From Carnegiea gigantea (taxonomy: Eukaryota > Streptophyta > Magnoliopsida > Caryophyllales > Cactaceae): a stretch of DNA of 64,000 nt. The notes under the pieces were generated by a model. That model saw nothing but the letters and a program-made list of their open reading frames with translations. It ran no database searches and was not told where the DNA came from. The stretch's first letter is position 1, and each line of letters opens with the position of its first letter. The position numbers and the translations under genes were made by a program. Shown here piece after piece: positions 11,925 to 25,816 of the stretch. The stretch spans positions 901,001 to 965,000 of the forward strand of contig JAKOGI010000143.1 of the NCBI GenBank assembly GCA_029747015.1, read 5' to 3'.

Positions 11925-13609
11925 ATGGGTCAATAATGAGTTGAGTTTGATAAAATAGATTGGCGCAAGATCTAAAAAGAAAATATTGTTTGGAATCAAA
12001 GACCCTAGCTAGGTTATCATCCAGAATGCTTGATCAGGACTTACGTTAATTTTTACGGCTGCATTATACTTGGGGCGAGTTTTTGATTAACAGAGGAAAT
12101 TAAATCTATATTCGCTTAAAAAACAGCACCTATTTCTCAAAATTATTGATTATGGGTAGCACATTATACTTTTCATTCATAAGTCTAATTGTGTAAGCTT
12201 ATTAGTATGGTTATTTTAAATCAGTTTGTTTAAATCTCAATTTGAGCTTTATCTAGCTAGCAAATTCTATGAGATTTATTGTTCCAGGTTTCAGTTATCT
12301 ATCACTTTGTCCTCCATCCTCATTCTTGTCTTCTTTTACTCGTTCATCAAATTATCAATATGTAGTTAAAAAAAAAAAAGAAGAAATTATCAATATGTAA
12401 ACCAACTATATACCCCTTTTCTTAGCCGAACCTACTATATATATCTACTTGGCATCGAAGAGCACTTGCCCAGTTAGTCAGTGTTACCTTTCGCACGCTT
12501 CCCACCTTGGTCGACTTGGGGGGGTTCATATCACATATAGAAAAATTATATATATAGATTTATTAATCCATATAAAAGCATGCTCTTTTTCAAAACTTAA
12601 AACAAAATAGAAATTTTACTGTTGTAGAACAAAATTAGATTGACTTATCTATTTCGTATATATTTTGCGTAATTTTTTTTTACAAGTTCAATTTCTATGT
12701 GGTTCTAAAATTTAGAATTAAATTATGGATTCTTTTTGGTTTTTTTAATGAGATAAGCTACCCAGGACCCTTATGACAAGTAGCCCAATAGGCCTTGTAC
12801 AGGTGCTGGAGGCTGGAGAGATGAGTTGTCCCTAGCCCAACACCAACAATATCCACACCTAAAGACCTAATTGAAGGACTTGCATATCTCCACATCAGGA
12901 GAATTGCAAGTTGTAAAATTTGATCACACAATGTCACATTTGAAAAACCATCATCGTGTCCAGTGAGTTGTGAACTCGTCGACGCTAACCTGTAACTTCG
13001 TGCAACTCCTCGCCATTCCTGATATTTTCATGCAACTCCTCACAATATATTACACTTTTATTTAACTTACAATTTTAATCTACTGTTGAAAAAAAAAGGA
13101 ATTCCAAATATCTGTAAACTTTCAAAAAACAAATTAATAGATATTTAAACATCAAGAGTCCAACTGTCCAACCAAATGTAGAGAATTAAGTGGGACATGG
13201 AGCTGACTTACATTTTCGGGTGTTGACTGGAAACACAACAACTCACGTGGCTGGCTTGATTGATGTAGAAATTTTTTGGTATTTTAATTGGGATGTGTTA
13301 GGTTGTTGTTAGTCTAAATCGATCAATCTCAACTAATTAAACTAAACAAGAAACTCCATAGACTTTTCGGGGACCCTTAATTAATGCCACACCCAAGTTG
13401 ATGACAGTTTGCAGGTTACATGATCTCGTCTCACCAATAGAATTAAAATTGAAAGGGCTAGCACTAGCTAGGTCACAAGTCACAACTTGTGGCTCCTCTC
13501 ATATCTCACGTCTCCCACAATCAAGGATCGTGCATATGGGCTATGGCTAGCTAGCTAGGTAGGTTGTTATTTTTATTTTATTTTTTTACAAATATCCTTT
13601 ATAGTACGT
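11255..13609. other. Intergenic with (TA)n at 11880-11922
   Basis: No recognised gene. 11880-11922 is an uninterrupted TA microsatellite. 11690-11735 is a C-run/A-run mixed tract. The frame 11556-11792 has no domain. Confidence 0.55.
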
Positions 13610-13692
13610 AGGAGTAACGTTGCATCAATCTGAATCTCTTCAAACTTCGTAAAAGCGAGATATACACTGAAAATTGTTGCTGTTGTACCCTT
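13610..13692 (+). mobile_element. RTE-LINE/SINE 3' end relic
   Basis: TGCATCAATCTGAATCTCTT, then CAAACTTCGTAAAAGCGAGA and a TTGTTGCTGTTG tail follow the same order as the other 3' ends of this family in the window. Confidence 0.5.
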
Positions 13693-15382
<1,690 letters not shown>

Positions 15383-15399
15383 ACGTAGGGTTTTCTTTA

Positions 15400-15525
15400 A
15401 AATTTTTTGTAGGTCTATTGGAAACGACTTCTCTACAAACGGTCATGTAAATAGATGTAAGGTTACCTACATCTAGATTTTTCCAAATCCTGTAAAAACG
15501 GAACTCATGCTAATAGGTGGTGTCA
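15400..15525 (+). mobile_element. RTE-LINE/SINE 3' end relic
   Basis: GGTCTATTGGAAACGACTTC, TGTAAGGTTACCTACATCTA and TTTTTCCAAATCC follow the order of the RTE-type 3' end seen in reverse at 4001-4100. It sits just downstream of the long TA microsatellite. Confidence 0.6.
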
Positions 15526-15585
15526 TATATTTCATTTCTCCAATGAAATTAATTTGCATGCGAACAAGCTATGGTCCGGTTTGGT

Positions 15586-16440
15586 AATCAGCTGTTAGCT
15601 GTTAGCTGTTTGTATTAGTTGTTAGCTGTTTGGATTAGCTGTTTACATTAACTGTTTGAATTAGCTATTTCTAGAAAAAGTATTTGGTAAAATTAGCTAT
15701 TTTTAGAAAATATATTTGATAAAATTCTATTGATGCCCTTTCTCTAAAATACTTTTCAATTAAATAAGTTTTTATCTATTGGTCATGTTATTTTGTTTTT
15801 TAAAAAATTAATATATAGCATATGTACAAATTAGCTTCATCCTTAGAACCTTTTTTTTAATTAATTTATATAACTTGTGTTCATTACTTATTGTCTTTTG
15901 TTTTCAATGTTTACTTACTTATATAATGACTACAGCTTAATTATAACCTTCGTTATTTTTAGAGATGCTTATTTTTTTATGAATTACAATTAATATGAAT
16001 TGCATCTATATTTTTGCCATGAATTGAAATATGTATGGATTTCAAATAATTTAATCTTCATCAACCCAAAAGAAAACTAGGAATATTGTTTATTAATGAC
16101 AATAAGGATGGTGGAGATGAAGGTGGGGAGGTCGAGTAGAAGAAATTCGAGGTAAAAATTATCTAAGATTTATGCAAGGTAAGAAACTATGAGTAGAGTT
16201 TATTAATGGCATGTATATAATTTTGTTAAACTTTTGGACAATACTGTAATTTTCACAAACAGCTATTCCAAAAAGGCTAATGGAAATAGCTGTTTGAAAA
16301 AGAACTGTTTGGAGCAAAACAGCCCTTTCAAACAATTGTTTACCAAATATCTTTTTAACTGTTTGACTTAGTCAAAATAGCTAAAATCTCTCCAAATAGT
16401 TCTTTTTTTTCCAAACAGTTATGTCATCAAACACCCTCTA
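15586..16440. mobile_element. Possible TIR element with AGCTGTTTG-rich ends
   Basis: The left end (from GGTCCGGTTTGGTAATCAGC) has several direct AGCTGTTTG/AGCTGTTAG units; the right end (to CATCAAACACCCTCTA) has the same units inverted (CAAACAGCT, CAAACAGTT). This is the style of a non-autonomous DNA element about 0.85 kb long. Exact ends and TSD not resolved. Confidence 0.45.
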
Positions 16441-16630
16441 TATAATTACCAGCTTGTCTGGGCCTCTTTTGTACTGTGTATTTTCGTGCAATCTCCTTCA
16501 TGACGACACAAGCTCCTTTACAATCGGTGCTGCTCGTACGAAAATTAGGTTTACATTACATCAAAAAAAAAAAAAAAAAACAAAAAACGATGGTTTATAT
16601 GGAACTGTCTTGATTGGTCTCATCTAAAGA

Positions 16631-16856
16631 GCAAATGTTAGAGTATGAAAGTGGATACTGTCTTACATTGGTAAAATTTAAAGTATATGAAAGTGAGTGT
16701 TGTCCCATATTGATAATATTAAAGGATTTGAACATGTATATAAGCTTGTGGGTAACTCTATCCATTGTCAATTGATTTTGGGATGGAACCTCATTTGAGC
16801 TTATATGTATGACTCTTTATTTATGACCCAATTAATATGAAAAATTTAACATCAAA
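16631..16856 (+). mobile_element. Solo LTR or TRIM-like element, 216 bp
   Basis: 16636-16851 starts TGTTAGAGTATG and ends AATTTAACA, with near-identical 5-mers GCAAA and TCAAA outside. It contains a TATATAAGCTTGTGGG promoter-like segment and GGGATGGAACCTCAT, which I recall from small LTR-type repeats in other dicots. A near-duplicate ATGAAAGTG...TGTC...ATTG unit occurs twice near its left end. Orientation inferred from the TATA motif. Confidence 0.55.
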
Positions 16857-17090
16857 TTCACCTTGAGATCTCCTAAATATAAATGGAATTTTAATCTACA
16901 TCCAAATTAAGCCTCAGAAGTGTCGAACTTATAAATCCATCGTATCAAATTCAAATCATATACACATTGGGATTTTGTTTTTGATACAAATCTTTAAGCT
17001 AGCAGATGAAAGAATATTATTGTTTTTTCAATGAGGAAAACAAAAACGAAGACTTAGTTTATCCATTGGTATTACGAGTAAAATGAGGTT

Positions 17091-17417
17091 GGTTTTTTTT
17101 TCTTTTTTTGGGTGTAGAAGAGGGGCTTAGCCTCAGTTTGAGAGATTTTTTTCTAAATAGTTCTGAGCCACATGACCCGTGAATAATAGTTCACCTACCT
17201 CCTCAGGTGGGTTCTGAAAAAATTGATACCCAGTTCTACTATTGAACCTTAGGTTTGCTAAGCCATCAGCCACCCTATTAGCCTCACGATGACAACGCGA
17301 AATAAGAACTTCATAGTCTCCTTTGTTGATGAGGTCCCAACATTGTTGTAGTATTGGAGCATGTTTAGCATTCCATTGTAAAATGAGGTCTTTTAACTTA
17401 ATAAACCTGATTGCCAA
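17091..17417 (-). mobile_element. L1-type LINE 3' fragment with RNase H-like domain
   Basis: The minus frame 17417-17133 encodes the end of an RVT_3/RNase H-like domain, including YEVLISRCHREANRVADGLA, the signature found in plant LINE polyproteins and domesticated ribonuclease H-like genes. After the stop a short 3' UTR ends in an A-rich tail (T run at 17093-17112 on plus). It is 5'-truncated with no upstream reverse transcriptase visible, so a dead insertion. Confidence 0.75.
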
Positions 17418-18876
17418 GAATTCTAAAGAGCATTAGGGCATCAAACTGATTTAATAATACACATAATTAATATAGTTTGATTTTTAATTTGAGTTTCAAA
17501 TTCAAACGAGTGTAATCAAAAAGTTTAAATTGTAACTGAGTGCAAGTTTATATAACTTTAAAATACACCCGTACTCAAAAGTCCACAATGAATCTCCAAT
17601 GTGAAATACGTACATTACATATGCACTTCTTAATCCTTCCGGCACTTCTTAATCCTCCCTAACTTCTTAGTATTGCCATCTTTAGTTTTTCGATCGTCAC
17701 ATGCATGAGAAAATATTTGAATTCAAATGCTGCGCTCATGGATCCATCTTCAGCAGTTAAAGCGGAGGAAAACCCATCAACTTCCAAGGAAAATGTGTAG
17801 AAGAGGCCCATGACGTAAAACTACTGGAAACTGGTTATTTTAGCTTTAAATTTTGTGGTGGTTATAAGTTAGCTTAACTGGTAAAATCTTTTTTTAAAAA
17901 AAAGCTATTAAAATTTAGGTTCTGATCTCGCTTACATCGACCTCTGCATCTCCCTTTACACTAATTTTAAAATGAAATTCATTTTGTTTTTTTTCTGCTT
18001 TTTAATTTTTATCATTTCTTTCGATTGCAAAAGTTCCATGCAATGCCTTTTAATTTTTTCTATTTTTTTTCCGCGTTTTCAATTTCTTAGTCTCCCTGCG
18101 TTTTCACAGTCCAAATAAATGAGTCGGCCCCAATTAAATTAAAATTAACCCAGACTTCATAATTCATATTCATATACTCAAATTGGTTGATGTGTGACTT
18201 TGCTACCAATTAGATCGAGAATCCTTTGAATTCAAATATGCTGTTCAGCTTAAAAGAGCCGTTGGGTTCGTTGAATGTTGATTTCTTGGGTGAAGTAATT
18301 TAGTCAGCTATGGTGGATGATACTATAGTAGTTAAAAAGGCAGTCAAACCACAGGAAAATCCATGGACTCCACAGGAAAAATGAGCTAGCTAGCCCCTTG
18401 AATATGACTCTATATTACACTCAAAATTGATTTCGCTCATTTATAATCCCAAAGATGCTTTTCACATTTTGTCAAGTTTTAGGGCAAGGAGTTTATCAAA
18501 TATATCAACCCAATATACCTTCTAATATGACCAAATATATGCCAAAGATAACAGCCAACTACATAATGGAGACCCCCTCTAATATGACCATACTGATTAA
18601 CATCCATGATCCTATCAAGGGCATAAAGAAAACCAAACTTATTTGATCATGCAAATTTTAGAAATCATGTAAGCAATTGCAAATTTTAGGGCAAGGAGTT
18701 TATCAAATGTAAGCAATTGCAAATTTTAGAAATCATGTATCGTCCCATTTTTAAGAATATTAGATGAGAACATTAGTAGAAAATATTGGTATCTAATATT
18801 TCATAGGGGAGGTAATTGGCCTTCAAAAAACCTAAAATGAATATACCCGACGTTTGGGATATATGTGATGATGTGG
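17418..18876. other. Intergenic with local duplications and a possible SINE
   Basis: No gene recognised. 17866-17990 has TAGCTTAACTGG followed about 40 bp later by GGTTCTGATCTCG, a weak Pol III A/B box pair. 18477-18728 contains shuffled duplicated segments described under findings. Confidence 0.45.
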
Positions 18877-19085
18877 TCTCTTCCTTAAAGGGCCGCCTGG
18901 TGCACAAGCATCCCGCGTTCATGCAGGGTCTGGTGAAGGGCGTCACCCTAAGGGGTGTATTGTAGGCAGCCTATCCTAACTTTATTAGTGGCTGATTTCA
19001 AGGATCGAACTCGTGACCTTTTGATCATACGGAGATAACCTTACCGTTGCTCCAAAAGGCTCCACTTCATATGTTCTCTTCCTTA
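18877..19085 (-). mobile_element. Au-type tRNA-derived SINE
   Basis: Read on the minus strand, 19074-18888 contains GGAGCAACGGTAAGG (A box region), GAGTTCGATCC (B box), CAGCCACTAATAAAG, AGGCTGCCTACAATACACCC and GCATGAACGCGGGATGCTTG, ending GGCGGCCCTTT. This is the layout of the Au SINE family as I remember it. The 11-mer TCTCTTCCTTA occurs on both sides (18877-18887 and 19075-19085) as a target-site duplication. Confidence 0.8.
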
Positions 19086-20424
19086 TCGAACATAAATTGT
19101 ATATATTTCTTCACTTTTTCAACACCATCCGCTACACGTTATATCAAATTTAGCACATAATCAAACGAAGAAGTTAAAATACCTTTAATTCAGTGACTGT
19201 GCATATAAAAAATAAATACCCAAAATGTCAGTAAGTTGAGTGGCAACTTTAAGAATTAAAGTATTTTCATCCAGCCTCTGCAAATAGGATTATTACGATA
19301 TTACAACTCGATCTTTAGTGATTTTTTTTTTCCAACGCTCAAAAGGACCGCAATTAATTAATGTAGCTTTTTCAGAAGTCCAAGTCTCCAAGACTGGACA
19401 ATTGGACGCACGCATGCATGGACTATTAAATTTTACATTTTTACACGCACGACGAAGACTTTTGGTGTAACTAATTTGCCAAATAGTGGAAATATTTCAT
19501 CTGCTCTGTTTTTCGTTTTTGTCAACTAAACTTCAAAGGCAAATCCAATAGCAAAACGGGAAATGAGGATTATGGGTTTCTTGAGCAAGTAAATGACTTG
19601 ACTTTAATTTGCTTTATTACTTAGCATCCTCTACCCGAAAGGAATTTAATCCTTTATTGTAAACTTGTCAATTGAGTCAGTCTTCTCTTAGAATTTCTTC
19701 AAGGAGTTGTTCATCTTTATGGAAAGTATGTTGCATCTATTCGACTAAAGGTTAGAAAAAAAGATTACGGCCGCGTGTTAAAAACAAAATTTACGTAGGA
19801 TTTTAAAAGCGAATATGTGTTTGACTTTTCAACTGAGATGATGTGAAGCGGAACGAGCTTGATCCAATATTTGAGGTAGGTTGGTTATCCAATCCTAATT
19901 AAAAAGAAAAAAGAACCCAAATACAGGAAACATAACTTCAATATTTTCCATTGATATTGTTCGTATATGTTAAAACTAAGTTAACTCTAATTAGAGATGG
20001 TGATAATTAACAAGGCTGACAATTATATATTCGTGTATGATTTGACTCTATAAATCCTGTTTAGAGTTGAATGGAACAACCCATTTTTCAATTCTATATA
20101 TGTCAAAGATGACATCCTAAACAATCAAAGGGAATGAGATGTGCTGGCTTAATATAAATAGTTGCCTTTACTCAGGACAACTTACATCTTTTTTTTTATT
20201 TTTAATAAGTATCTACTATTTCTACCATCTATAAGAACAATCAATTTTATCAAACACGTATCTAATTACGTAGATCAGCAATATAAATGAAGGAAATTAA
20301 GTGCAATCTATATAAATTTACATCAAATTTTTCATGAATATTGAAACATTTTTTGAAACCCAAAAAAACCCAAGATGATACTTCATAACTTACGTATAAT
20401 ACAAGTTACCTATATCCAATTTTC
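19086..20424. other. Intergenic, no gene recognised
   Basis: AT-rich sequence without open frames of interest or recognised repeats. Confidence 0.5.
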
Positions 20425-21279
20425 TAGGAGTAAGCGGGACTGGGTACCTGGTTGGTCTTTTAGAAATCGAAACCGGACCCAATTGAAACCGGGTCCTAGA
20501 ATTCGGAACTGGTCCCGGACCTGGTTGGAACCGGGTCCTAAAATTTAAACCTGGTCCCGGTAGGGACTGGGTCTGAGTCCGGGTACCTAGTTCTTAAGTA
20601 ATGTTTTTTATTTTTTTCTCATTTTTTCCAAATAAAATAGAGAGAAGGATTGATTGAAGAAAGTTGAGAATTCATATATAAGGCTAAATTTGATACGCAA
20701 TAAATTATAAAGAAGATTTATATACTTTGAAATAAACTCAAAGAATTGAAGATAATGTTAATCAGAAACCCATGAATAAAGGTTATAAAATGAACGATAA
20801 ACTTAAAAATTATTTTACTTCACTTGAAAGAGAAAGAGAGGGAATTTGCCGAAATAAAATAAAAAACAAATATGTAGTAAACAATAAGGCTCATAAGAAG
20901 AAGAACCGAAACTTAAAGAAAGAATTCATGATGTTTGCGATAAATAAAGAGTAAATCGAGGACAAATTGAAAGCAAAAAAACAAAGGGTAAATTAGGATA
21001 GTTGAGAGTTGGGTCTTGGTACAAAGAATACAACATTGAGGATTAAGGGTTTACTTTTCATAATTTTCATAGAAAGTCTTTAAATTTTGACTGAGTATTG
21101 GAAACTGGATTCAGGTTCGGTTCCAAAATTTCAAGACCCGATACTGGACCCGATTATAATCGGGTTCTAAATTTTAAAATCGGTCCCAAAACCGATTAAA
21201 CCGAGTCCGATATGAACCCGCCCAATCCAAATCGATTCTGAATTCAGAACGGAGTACTCGATTATTCTGCTCACTTCTA
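20425..21279. mobile_element. Non-autonomous hAT element, 855 bp
   Basis: The left end TAGGAGTAAGC and the inverted right end TAGAAGTGAGC form the TIR. Flanking 8-mers are CAATTTTC (20417-20424) and TAATTTTC (21280-21287). Both subterminal zones carry many GGGTCC/GGACCC/GGTTCC-type units (20440-20590 and 21105-21240), a usual hAT feature. The 60-codon frame inside (20772-20954) is Lys/Asn-rich and unrelated to transposase. Confidence 0.75.
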
Positions 21280-21287
21280 TAATTTTC

Positions 21288-23825
21288 TTTTTTTGTATGA
21301 ATTACATTATATTACACTACTGTTTACCAAACATAACATAATTACTTGAAAATTAAGCATTCACGATCGAGATGACACGTACAATTTACTTCTATTCTTC
21401 TAGACATCGACTTTTCCCACTCTTTTAGTCAACAGATATGTTTGAGATTTTTGGCAAATGCTTGGACCAATTATTAATTCGATTAGATGGTTCTTTCAAA
21501 ATGTCGCATCCAACGTACCCCGCCCGGCATTGTGAGAAAGATAGGTTTTAGGGGAGAAGTGAGGTTCATGATGTTATGTTGAGAATTTATTCTAACCAAA
21601 TGCCAAGAAATTTTTCGCCGTTAAGGCCCACCATGATTACTAGATTTCTTGGCCTTACTCCTTTTTCTGTTATTTTTCTGTTTTTTTGGGGGTGGGTTCT
21701 AATTTATAAAAGAGTTTTATAGAATTACGTTTTTATTTGGACTGTTTTTAGATCAGTTATCTCTTTCATTTAATTTATAGTTCTGCTGTGGGATGGTGGT
21801 ATAATATTCTTTTTATAAAATCATGTGTCATATAAGTAGATAATGATATATGCCAAATATTAACCTAAATATGAATCAGTTAATGTAGCCTTTAATGCTA
21901 ACTAATAACTATACTACAAACAGTGGTGGGTATTGAGTCAATTCAGATTCTTTTGTCAACATTATGAAATAAAATATATTGAATCAAGTTAATCCGTCTA
22001 AAAAGGGAAAATGATTGACTTAGACACTTAGACTAGACATATCAATTAACGTTGAATTGACTTAAAAGGACTTAAAAATTCAGGTATAGACTAGTTTTTT
22101 TCCTTTAATTTTGATTTTTTAAAATCCAAACAATAGAAAATCAATAATACAATTGTGATGAGTGAAGTTAAACTGAACTATCAACCTATATGACACCACT
22201 TGCTTGACTTGACTTGTAAATTTGGTGCGTGCAGTGGTGAGGTGCCACACAATTCAAGACACTCTCATTCCAATGTCACTCATGCCTCCCCAAGCAAGAC
22301 CTCCGTTTCATCGACCATGAAATTTAATAGTTAGTAATACTGAGGCAATGATGGCAAAGGGTCAATTCCGACTGTCATTGATTAGTATGAGTAAATTTAG
22401 ACATGTTCTGTCAATTCAGCTAAGATAAAAAGACCACATGGGTTAGACTGGGCAAACATAGATTGAAATCGACTTTGGTCATGTTTGATAATTAACCTGA
22501 CTTTTTAATTGATTACATTTATGCTAGTTATTTGAGTTAATAGTTTATATTAATTGTTTACACCTAATGTTTTTGGAAAAATTATATGATGAATTAGTTG
22601 TTTTAGGAAAAAAAAGACTTTTGATCAAGCACAAATAGCTAATGATCTAAGCTTTCGAAAAATTGGCTTTTCAGTTGAAACAAATACAAAAAATTTATTT
22701 TATAAAATATCAAAACTAGCTATTGGACTAATTTAGCCCCAAAGCGCTATTTTTTCATATAACTTTTTTAGATGGTTTTATGCCAACCACCTTTAAGATT
22801 GACCTAGATTTAGACTTGTCCCGGGGGGGGGGGGGACTAAGTAAGTGGAGTCAATAAACACAAAGCATGCCTGCATTGTATCAGGGCTATCAAACATATC
22901 AGATCGGGTTGAGTTTGTTTTCGTATTGAACTTAAATGGATTGAGAAATCCTTGATCTAAACCCAACCTATTTATTGAACGGTTTGAAAATCTTGACCTA
23001 TACTTGTTTATGTTTGAAACCAGTTGATTTGAAATTTACTCATTAACTCATTTAATCTAAATGAGTTATGTTCAGGTTATCTGATTATCCATTTACCCAT
23101 TTAACATTTTGGCTAAAGTATAATTATCAAACATTATAAACCAATCTCTTGAGTTCAATACATCATCACAATGCAACCATTGTACGTGATCCGCAAGAAC
23201 TATAACCCCAAAATACAGATAAACTCATTAAAACCCTACTTTTTTCACACCTCCCCCCCAATGAAACTGTAATTGGGCAACTTTGGCTTTGTGTTGGTGA
23301 GCCTGCTTAGCAATTACCTATTAATTGTTAATTGATCACGTTAATGGTTAGCGGTAAACTATTTGTATCAATGTTGGCATTTAATTTCTTTTTCTCCTAC
23401 AAACACATACGGTAAATTTATTTTTCGTTGAAAAATGATAAATTTGACAAATAGCTAACGCGAAAAAGCTAATAATTTAAGCCTTTTCAAATAAAGTTCA
23501 AAAAATTACTCAACCAGATTAACTAAATTATAACTATTTTTGACAGAAACTCTTCCAATTTCCCGTTTGCCCACAACTTATGGGACAAACTTCTTGATAG
23601 GATGGTCCTTTTTTTCTTTGCAAATTTTTGAAAAATTGAGCAAAAATAGCATCAAAAAACCCAACATGGGCTGCCCCAATTGGGCCCATTGTGATTTGTG
23701 GATGAAAAGAAGCCTGAACTGCAAAACCTACAGTATGATTAAGTTGGGCTTGTGGTCTGTCTATGGGCCACCTCTATTTTTAACTGAACTTTTACTACTA
23801 ATTGGCATTGTAGAGAGTAGCATTT
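21288..23825. other. Intergenic, no gene recognised
   Basis: A 13-base G run sits at 22823-22835. 22880-23100 has hAT-like GATCGGGTTGAG/CCCAACC units but no readable ends. The frame 23540-23872 has no domain I can name. Confidence 0.45.
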
Positions 23826-23975
23826 GGCTGGGGAAGGCAGATTTCGTGAGGTTTTTGGGCAGGTGGGGCTAAGTGGGGTAGTCAATAGGACGCCAAAAAT
23901 ATTAGGTTTGTGGAGCCAGTATTTGACAATACAAGCCTAAAACTTACAATATACAAATTCTTCTTATGTGCTCAT
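23826..23975. repeat. Diverged copy of the STIG1-like gene's upstream region
   Basis: This segment aligns by eye with 26463-26621, the region just upstream of the STIG1-like TATA box. Shared stretches include TGGGGAAGG.AGATTTC, TAGTGGGGT.GTC / AAGTGGGGTAGTC, TTAGGTTTG.GGAG and GTATTTGACAATA.AAGCC. No STIG1-like coding sequence accompanies this copy. Confidence 0.6.
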
Positions 23976-24420
23976 TTTGAATGTCCAAATTAAAAGACGG
24001 ATTAATATATATTTTTTCCTACTAGTGCTCATTTTGAGTTTTAGTCCGTGAATTGCTATTTTAATCAAAGAGATGAATTAGAGTGCTTCAAATTACTATC
24101 ATTGTAAATTTCGTTTGGCTATCCAATATGTATTACTGAACTTTTCATTCATGCAAATTATAATGTATTGATGCCCAAGATGGTATACTACAAGATTCTC
24201 AATTTGTCAAGTATCTTATTTGTTACCTTCTCCCTAATAACATTATATTAGACGTTTATGTCTTTAGACCATTACTCTATGACTATGAATTATAGTTCAA
24301 TAAGTGCTACGAGTAATGCATGAGTATAAATATGACCTATGCTCTAGTTGTGTGCCTTCCTTTTATGCCCAACAAAATACCACATACAAATAAACATATA
24401 TGCCTGTTAAGCATTTGGCG

Positions 24421-24570
24421 AAGAAATACAACAACACCACCACCACCACCACCTCTCAATGTGGATCCCGCTTTCGCGCGGTTTGGAAAGATCCAGATGT
24501 AGGCAGTCTTACCTCTGCCAGCATCTCTGCCTGTAGAGAGGCTGAATCCAAGAGACCCATAAAAACAATG
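24421..24570 (-). mobile_element. RTE-LINE/SINE 3' end copy with (GGT)n tail
   Basis: On the minus strand it reads GGGTCTCTTGGATTCAGCCT, GTAAGACTGCCTACATCTGG, CCGCGCGAAAGCGGGATCC and then a GGTGGTGGTGGTGTTGTTG tail at 24426-24453. Same order as the 4001-4120 element, better preserved. Confidence 0.65.
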
Positions 24571-24991
24571 ATTTTGTAAAAACATTTTATAAAAGAAGGA
24601 TTTTACGGAAATATTAATGGAAAAAAACAAGGGATTCGCAGCAGGAATAAACTAAGAAATACTAATAAATCAGATGGCCGTAACTATGTAAATATATGTA
24701 CAATATACGTACAACAAAGTAGAGGAATGTACTATATCCTAACAAACAGAGGTAGGCAGACAGTGTCTCTTTCCAGATGTATGTACTATCTGTATACAAA
24801 TACGACATATGAAAAAAATCACAACTAAACCTACCCTATGCAACCGAAAAAACCACAAATAAATCAAGTGGCCAGCTCTCTGTGATCTAAGATACTAATC
24901 CTATCCATTTGGCGAAGAAATAAAATTAACAAATACAATAATGGATTATTGCTAGTAGAGGTCAACCAAATAGGACTACCTACTAGACATA

Positions 24992-25024
24992 CAAATCCAA
25001 ATCCAAATCCAAATCCAAATCCAA
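24992..25024. repeat. (CCAAAT)n microsatellite
   Basis: Five to six perfect hexamer units adjoining the 3' end of the relic at 25020-25125. Confidence 0.9.
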
Positions 25025-25125
25025 TACTCCAAAAATTCCGCTACCAGGGGGAAGGGGGTCAGATGTAGCAGCCTGACCCCTTAATTACAAAATTACAGAG
25101 AGATTGATTCCGATTGATCCTAAAT
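25020..25125 (-). mobile_element. RTE-LINE/SINE 3' end relic, second subfamily
   Basis: Minus-strand order: GGATCAATCGGAATCAATCT, CTGTAATTTTGTAATTAAGG, GGTCAGGCTGCTACATCTGA, CCCCCTTCCCCC. The same subfamily occurs at 28170-28280. It ends against the CCAAAT microsatellite, consistent with a simple-repeat tail. Confidence 0.55.
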
Positions 25126-25816
25126 TTAAAAACCATAGACTACCTACTGCTCCATAAAAATGGAGCAGAGGAAGTTCAGAGAGGCATTTTGCTTTAGTCC
25201 ATATAATCCAAATTTACCTTTTTCCGCTACCAAATTTCGAAAAAACTACCTGATAGACATATATTTAACAAATTACAGGAACCTTTAGACCTCATGAAAG
25301 AAGTAAACAATGTGAACTAATTAATCCTAGCTTTCATTAAAAAACAAAACGAACTGATCTGTATAAAAATGAACACATTGTCTTCCCTTACCCACCTTGA
25401 GTTCTTAATGAACTCCTTCATCACAAACTCAATTTTTGCATGCCTCAAATATGTAGTTAATGTAAAACAAAGCATTTGGCTTTATATTGGTTAATTTTAT
25501 CTTATAGTAATGAATAAGTGACTATGTTTCTCGTTAAACACGAAGGACCCAAATAAGCACTTTATTGATCAGCAATTTGGATTACAACACTATCATTCAT
25601 ATTGGATTCCTATTGGTACTAGTACAAATCCAACATACAGAATAAACAAAGTTTGATACTATATCGAATCTCCCATCAACCAGTTGTAGCTAGGATGACT
25701 CACCTTTATTGGTGATCATATGCAATGTAATCAATCGAAGAATTGTATATATAGCTATTAGAGAAGGTATGTATACATAGACATTAACTTGTCCAAATAT
25801 TTATGATATATAGTAC
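25126..25816. other. Region downstream of the STIG1-like gene
   Basis: AT-rich 3' flank; no further gene seen. The 3' UTR end is not determined. Confidence 0.5.

Noticed and set aside
22880..23110. Another hAT element (GATCGGGTTGAG ... CCCAACC units)
   Set aside because: No matching inverted ends or TSD could be found; may be an eroded copy.
24992..25024. Short direct repeats as a CRISPR-like array
   Set aside because: A simple hexamer microsatellite in a plant genome, without spacers.
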